Source: Cumulibacter soli (lineage in GTDB: Bacteria; Actinomycetota; Actinomycetes; Mycobacteriales; Antricoccaceae). From it: a stretch of DNA of 64,000 nucleotides. Shown piece by piece: positions 60,938-64,000 of the stretch (position 1 is the first letter of the stretch; every line of letters begins with the position of its first letter). The notes under the pieces were generated by a model. That model worked only from the letters and a program-made list of their open reading frames with translations. It searched no databases and was not told the DNA's origin. Where the stretch lies: contig NZ_SMSG01000009.1 of assembly GCF_004382795.1 (NCBI RefSeq), forward strand, positions 28,632-92,631, read 5' to 3'. The position numbers were made by a program, and so were the translations under genes.

Positions 60938-61972
60938 TTAGGGCACGACGATTCCGCGGCCGCGCAGCGTGCCCGCGTGCATCCGCTCGTACACCGTCGG
61001 CGCTTCATCGAGCGTGAACGATTCGGTCTCGACGTGGATCGCCCCGAGGCGCGCCAGGTCCAGCACCTCTTCTAATTCCGAGCGGCTTCCCCAGTACGGC
61101 GACCAGACCCGCGTCTCATGCGGCGGGAAGAGGAAACCTACCGGGAGCGAGCCGCCGCCCAACCCGACGACGGCGATGTCCGCCTCCTCGTGCACCATCT
61201 TCCCCGCGAGCGCCAACGTCGCGTCCGCACCGACGCAGTCGAAGACCGCGGTTGCACCAAGGCCACCGGAAATCTTGCGGATCTCGTCCACCGACGCGCG
61301 CTCGGATGGCAGCGCATAGTCCGCGCCGACATCCAGAGCTAACTGCCGCGCGTCCTCCTTCAGGTCCAACGCGACGACCGTCGCCGCGGTCAGCGCCTTC
61401 AAGATCTGGACCGCCATATGCCCGAGCCCGCCTGCACCGATGACGACCGCAACCCTGCCCGGCAGCAACTTCGGCAGCGACGTCCTGATTGCGTGGTACG
61501 GCGTCAGTCCGGCGTCGGTGAGCGCGACGTTCTGCACCGGGTCGAGGTCGCCCAGGCGCACCAGATGGCGCTGATCGTTCACGATCATGTACTCGGCCAT
61601 CGCGCCCGGGTTCCCGAGGCCGGGCGGGCGAATGTTGCGCTCGGCGGCATACCGGCAGTAGTTCTCCTTACCCTGCGCGCAGGCATGACAGGTCCCGCAG
61701 CCCCACGGACCGTAGACCGCGACGCTCTCCCCGAGTTCCCATCCCTCGACGCCGTCACCCAGCTCGGCGATCTCGCCGGCGCCTTCGTGACCGAGCGTGA
61801 GCGGCAGGCCGTACGCGTACTGCTCGGCAGGCAGCGACATGATGAACTCGTCAGAGTGGCAGGCCCCTGCCGCGGATACTTTCAACAGCACCTGTCCTGG
61901 CCCAGGTTCGGGTTTGGGGATATCGGTGACTTTGGGGGCCGCGCCGATCTCGACGTACTGACATGCCTTCAT
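60938..61972 (-). CDS. Zinc-dependent alcohol dehydrogenase (Adh-type)
   Basis: A 344-residue MDR-family enzyme. Catalytic zinc ligands are in GACHSDEF and LGHEGAGE, structural cysteines in CGTCHACAQGKENYC, and the NAD site in VIGAGGLGHMAVQILKA. The sequence YAAERNIRPPGLGNPGAMAEYMIV resembles NAD-dependent dehydrogenases for aromatic or branched primary alcohols. A single gene on the minus strand, next to an MBL gene. The substrate is not clear. Confidence 0.88.
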   Translation of the reverse strand: MKACQYVEIGAAPKVTDIPKPEPGPGQVLLKVSAAGACHSDEFIMSLPAEQYAYGLPLTLGHEGAGEIAELGDGVEGWELGESVAVYGPWGCGTCHACAQGKENYCRYAAERNIRPPGLGNPGAMAEYMIVNDQRHLVRLGDLDPVQNVALTDAGLTPYHAIRTSLPKLLPGRVAVVIGAGGLGHMAVQILKALTAATVVALDLKEDARQLALDVGADYALPSERASVDEIRKISGGLGATAVFDCVGADATLALAGKMVHEEADIAVVGLGGGSLPVGFLFPPHETRVWSPYWGSRSELEEVLDLARLGAIHVETESFTLDEAPTVYERMHAGTLRGRGIVVP

Positions 61973-62068
61973 GCGCTCGAACTCCTCAAGTTGGGTAGCA
62001 GCGTCGATCGTGGAACCGACCGGTCATCGGGCTACCTATTGATCCGCGGACTTGATCCGCGGACGGGT

Positions 62069-62887
62069 CTACCAGGTTTCATCATCGTGCTCACCGTTGC
62101 ACCACTCGGCGTGCCTTCGCGCCGAGGCGTAAACGACCTCCTTCGCATTCCGTAGCACGACATTGCCGAAGTTGTTGTAGAGCCGATCGAAGCTCAGCGC
62201 CGCCACCCGGTCGGCGATTCGCAATGCCACTGTGCCGGACAGCGGTAATCGGTTCGGGTACGACCGCAAGAAACTGACGGTCGCGTGGTCGGGATTGGGG
62301 AAGATCGCGTCACCGGCGAGCAGTACGCCGTACCCGGCCGCGCCGAGCGACCACTCCAGTACAGCGCTTCCGGCGAAGTGTCCACCGACGCGATAGAGGG
62401 TGAGTCCCGGCGCGATGACGTGCGAATCGTCGTACCACTGGATGCGCTCCCGCCTTCGCGGCCAAAACTCGTCGGCCCGCGGTACGTGAATCGGTACGTC
62501 GAGCGCTTCGGCCCACTGCGTCATTACGCCGTACATGTGGGGGTGGCTGACCGCGATCGCTAGCGGCCGCCCGAACGCCTGTACCCGCGCCACCGCAGCG
62601 TCGTCGATGTAACCCGGCGGATCGAATAGCACCGTGCCGGACGGCGTACGCGCCACCATCCCGCACTGCCCGATACCTACCCGCGGCTCTGCCCTCAGCC
62701 CTAGCAGGCCGGGCTCGATCTCGTGGGTGACGATCCTCGTTCCGGAACTCGCCAGCTCGGCGACGGACGTCCAGATTTGCCCGTCGGCGGGCACCCATTG
62801 ACGGTCATCCTCACAGATCGCGCACAACGACGGCGGTTGTGGCGCGACGGCGGTCTCCACGGCGCAGGTTGCGCAGATCCAGATCAT
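62069..62887 (-). CDS. Zinc-ribbon plus MBL-fold protein
   Basis: A 272-residue protein. The first 30 residues hold two CXXC pairs (WICATC and LCAICEDD), a zinc ribbon. The rest is a divergent metallo-beta-lactamase-like fold: AVSHPHMYGVMTQW has only part of the usual HxHxDH motif, followed by LLAGDAIFPNPD and the GGHFAGSAVL strand. The ribbon and the weakened motif suggest a distinct activity or an electron-transfer link. Similar unannotated proteins occur in proteobacteria. No reaction is assigned. Confidence 0.7.
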   Translation of the reverse strand: MIWICATCAVETAVAPQPPSLCAICEDDRQWVPADGQIWTSVAELASSGTRIVTHEIEPGLLGLRAEPRVGIGQCGMVARTPSGTVLFDPPGYIDDAAVARVQAFGRPLAIAVSHPHMYGVMTQWAEALDVPIHVPRADEFWPRRRERIQWYDDSHVIAPGLTLYRVGGHFAGSAVLEWSLGAAGYGVLLAGDAIFPNPDHATVSFLRSYPNRLPLSGTVALRIADRVAALSFDRLYNNFGNVVLRNAKEVVYASARRHAEWCNGEHDDETW

Positions 62888-62971
62888 GAGACCTCCTCCT
62901 ACGTCACGATCCTAGGTCCGCGCAGTAGTCCAGCGGAACGGTTCGTTGGCCGCCGCGCATAGGATTCGTAC

Positions 62972-63787
62972 ATGACCGATCGCGCGAAGCAGCAGCAAAT
63001 CATCGACGAACTACAGGTCGTCCAAGATTTCGACGCCTCGCGGGAGGTGGAACGCCGAGTCACCTTCCTCAGCGACTACCTGATCCGCACCGGGGCCGCT
63101 GGCCTGGTCCTCGGCATCTCGGGCGGTGTGGACTCCTCCACTGCCGGACGATTGGCACAACTCGCGTGTGAGCGCGTGCGCGAACAGGGCCATGAAGCGC
63201 GGTTCGTCGCGATCCGGCTGCCGTATCACGTGCAGCGCGACGAATCGGACGCGCAGCGCGCGCTTGAGTTCATTGCCCCCGACGAGTCTCTGACGGTGAA
63301 CATCGGTCCAGCCACCGATGCGATGTGGGAGGCGGTGGCCCACGGCGATGGCTACACCGAGTTCGTGAAAGGGAATGTGAAAGCCCGGCAGCGGATGATC
63401 GCGCAGTACGCCGTCGCCGGGGCCCGCGGCATGTTGGTGCTCGGCACCGATCACGCCGCGGAAGCCGTGGTCGGGTTCTATACCAAGTTTGGGGACGGCG
63501 CTGCCGACGTACTGCCGCTGGCCGGACTGCCGAAGCGTCGCGTACGTGACGTCGCACGCCATCTGGGCGCCCCTGCGGAGCTGGTGGAGAAGGTGCCAAC
63601 AGCCGACCTCGAGAGCGACAAGCCGCTGCGCGCGGACGAGGCCGCACTTGGCGTCGCCTACTCCGACGTGGACGACTATTTGGAAGGGCTCGAGGTTTCG
63701 GCCGAGGCCGAGGACACGATCGTCGGGTGGCATCGGCGTACGGCGCACAAGCGCGCGCTACCCGTCACGCCTTTCGACGTCGTCTAG
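62972..63787 (+). CDS. nadE: Ammonia-dependent NAD+ synthetase
   Basis: A 271-residue enzyme that amidates nicotinic acid adenine dinucleotide to NAD+ using free ammonia. The ATP loop SGGVDSS, the QRALEFIAPD region, GNVKARQRMIAQYAVAG and VLGTDHAAEAVVGFYTKFGDGAADVLPLAGLPK are family hallmarks. The absence of an N-terminal glutaminase domain makes it the short, ammonia-dependent form. Most actinobacteria have the long form, so this short type is of some interest. Confidence 0.93.
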   Translation: MTDRAKQQQIIDELQVVQDFDASREVERRVTFLSDYLIRTGAAGLVLGISGGVDSSTAGRLAQLACERVREQGHEARFVAIRLPYHVQRDESDAQRALEFIAPDESLTVNIGPATDAMWEAVAHGDGYTEFVKGNVKARQRMIAQYAVAGARGMLVLGTDHAAEAVVGFYTKFGDGAADVLPLAGLPKRRVRDVARHLGAPAELVEKVPTADLESDKPLRADEAALGVAYSDVDDYLEGLEVSAEAEDTIVGWHRRTAHKRALPVTPFDVV

Positions 63788-63943
63788 TCCGCGCTGCCGT
63801 CGCCTGCGCCGGTTGTTAGCCCGCGCCGTGCTGGGTTCAAGACAGGCTCTCTCAGAGCGCAGGCATCGGGATAATCCAAGCGCCTAGCTGTGATGTCCAG
63901 GGACGTTGTTGCGTGAATCGCGCGTGATCTGTTGACGGGTGAA

Positions 63944-64000
63944 GGCCTCCCGTTGCGAGAGTGGAGCTGTCTAGGAACCGCTCACGCATAACAGGAGGCC
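63944..64000. other. Structured sequence at window edge, possible mobile-element border
   Basis: GGCCTCC at 63944 pairs with GGAGGCC at the window end, with GTGGAGC / GCTCAC pairing inside. The 150 bases before it have no gene. Such a long-range fold just before an expected start (AACAGGAGGCC resembles a ribosome site) could be the upstream part of a transposase gene or a leader structure. The window ends before this can be tested. Confidence 0.35.

Overview
The window is 64 kb of high-GC chromosomal DNA with short intergenic gaps, many ATGA-type stop/start overlaps, GGAGG-like ribosome sites and frequent GTG starts. It also carries IdeR/DtxR-type iron boxes, a deazaflavin-type nitroreductase, several acyl-CoA dehydrogenases and hydratases, and TetR/GntR regulators. 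Together these point to an actinomycete (Actinomycetota). I cannot name the genus. I see no prophage, no CRISPR array and no complete insertion sequence.

Layout. 1-8.9 kb: small membrane protein, galE-like epimerase, serA, an alpha/beta hydrolase, an unrecognised HEQRH-motif protein, an ABC exporter operon ending in its own TetR gene, and a long pyruvate kinase-like protein. 9.0-15.5 kb (minus strand): a complete selenocysteine island, selA-selB-selD, a thioredoxin-like protein, a UGSC-motif selenoprotein read through an in-frame UGA, and selC (tRNA-Sec). This is the most distinctive part of the window. 15.6-25.2 kb: flavin-binding protein, histidine phosphatase, acyl-CoA dehydrogenase with a fused double-TetR regulator, metallo-beta-lactamase (MBL) hydrolase, aldo/keto reductase, DAHP synthase behind an aromatic attenuator with its own leader peptide, ferritin with a distal iron box, msrA and an EcsC-like protein. 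25.2-30.1 kb: PP2C phosphatase and a thiamine ABC importer (thiBPQ order) under a TPP riboswitch. 30.1-44.3 kb: membrane proteins, adenosine deaminase, a cell-wall glucosaminidase with a Ser/Arg/Thr-rich N-terminus, two enoyl-CoA hydratases, two related alkylsulfatase-type MBL enzymes, a paired acyl-CoA dehydrogenase operon with a divergent GntR regulator, and a lipoprotein. 44.6-52.3 kb: deazaflavin reductase, cupin, SGNH hydrolase, then a five-gene ferric-siderophore uptake operon divergent from an AraC regulator across an iron box. 52.4-64 kb: two zinc alcohol dehydrogenases, ferredoxin reductase, DedA protein, ECF sigma factor with YCII partner, VOC protein, nitroreductase, a zinc-ribbon/MBL protein, nadE, and at the edge a structured sequence that may be the border of a mobile element.

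The genes form several self-contained modules. The selenium island supplies selenophosphate (SelD), Sec-tRNA synthesis (SelA on selC), Sec-specific elongation (SelB) and a user, the UGSC selenoprotein with its thioredoxin-like neighbour. The iron module couples import (fecBCDE-like genes plus a siderophore-interacting reductase) and storage (ferritin) through similar iron boxes. Aromatic synthesis and thiamine uptake are each under RNA-level control.

Two families of short dispersed palindromes lie between genes: four members of exactly 73 bp with GCTGAAAACGCAG-type ends and five of 55 bp, most with CTGCGG/CCGCAG tips. They sit mostly at gene 3' ends and may act as terminators, as mobile palindromic repeats, or both.
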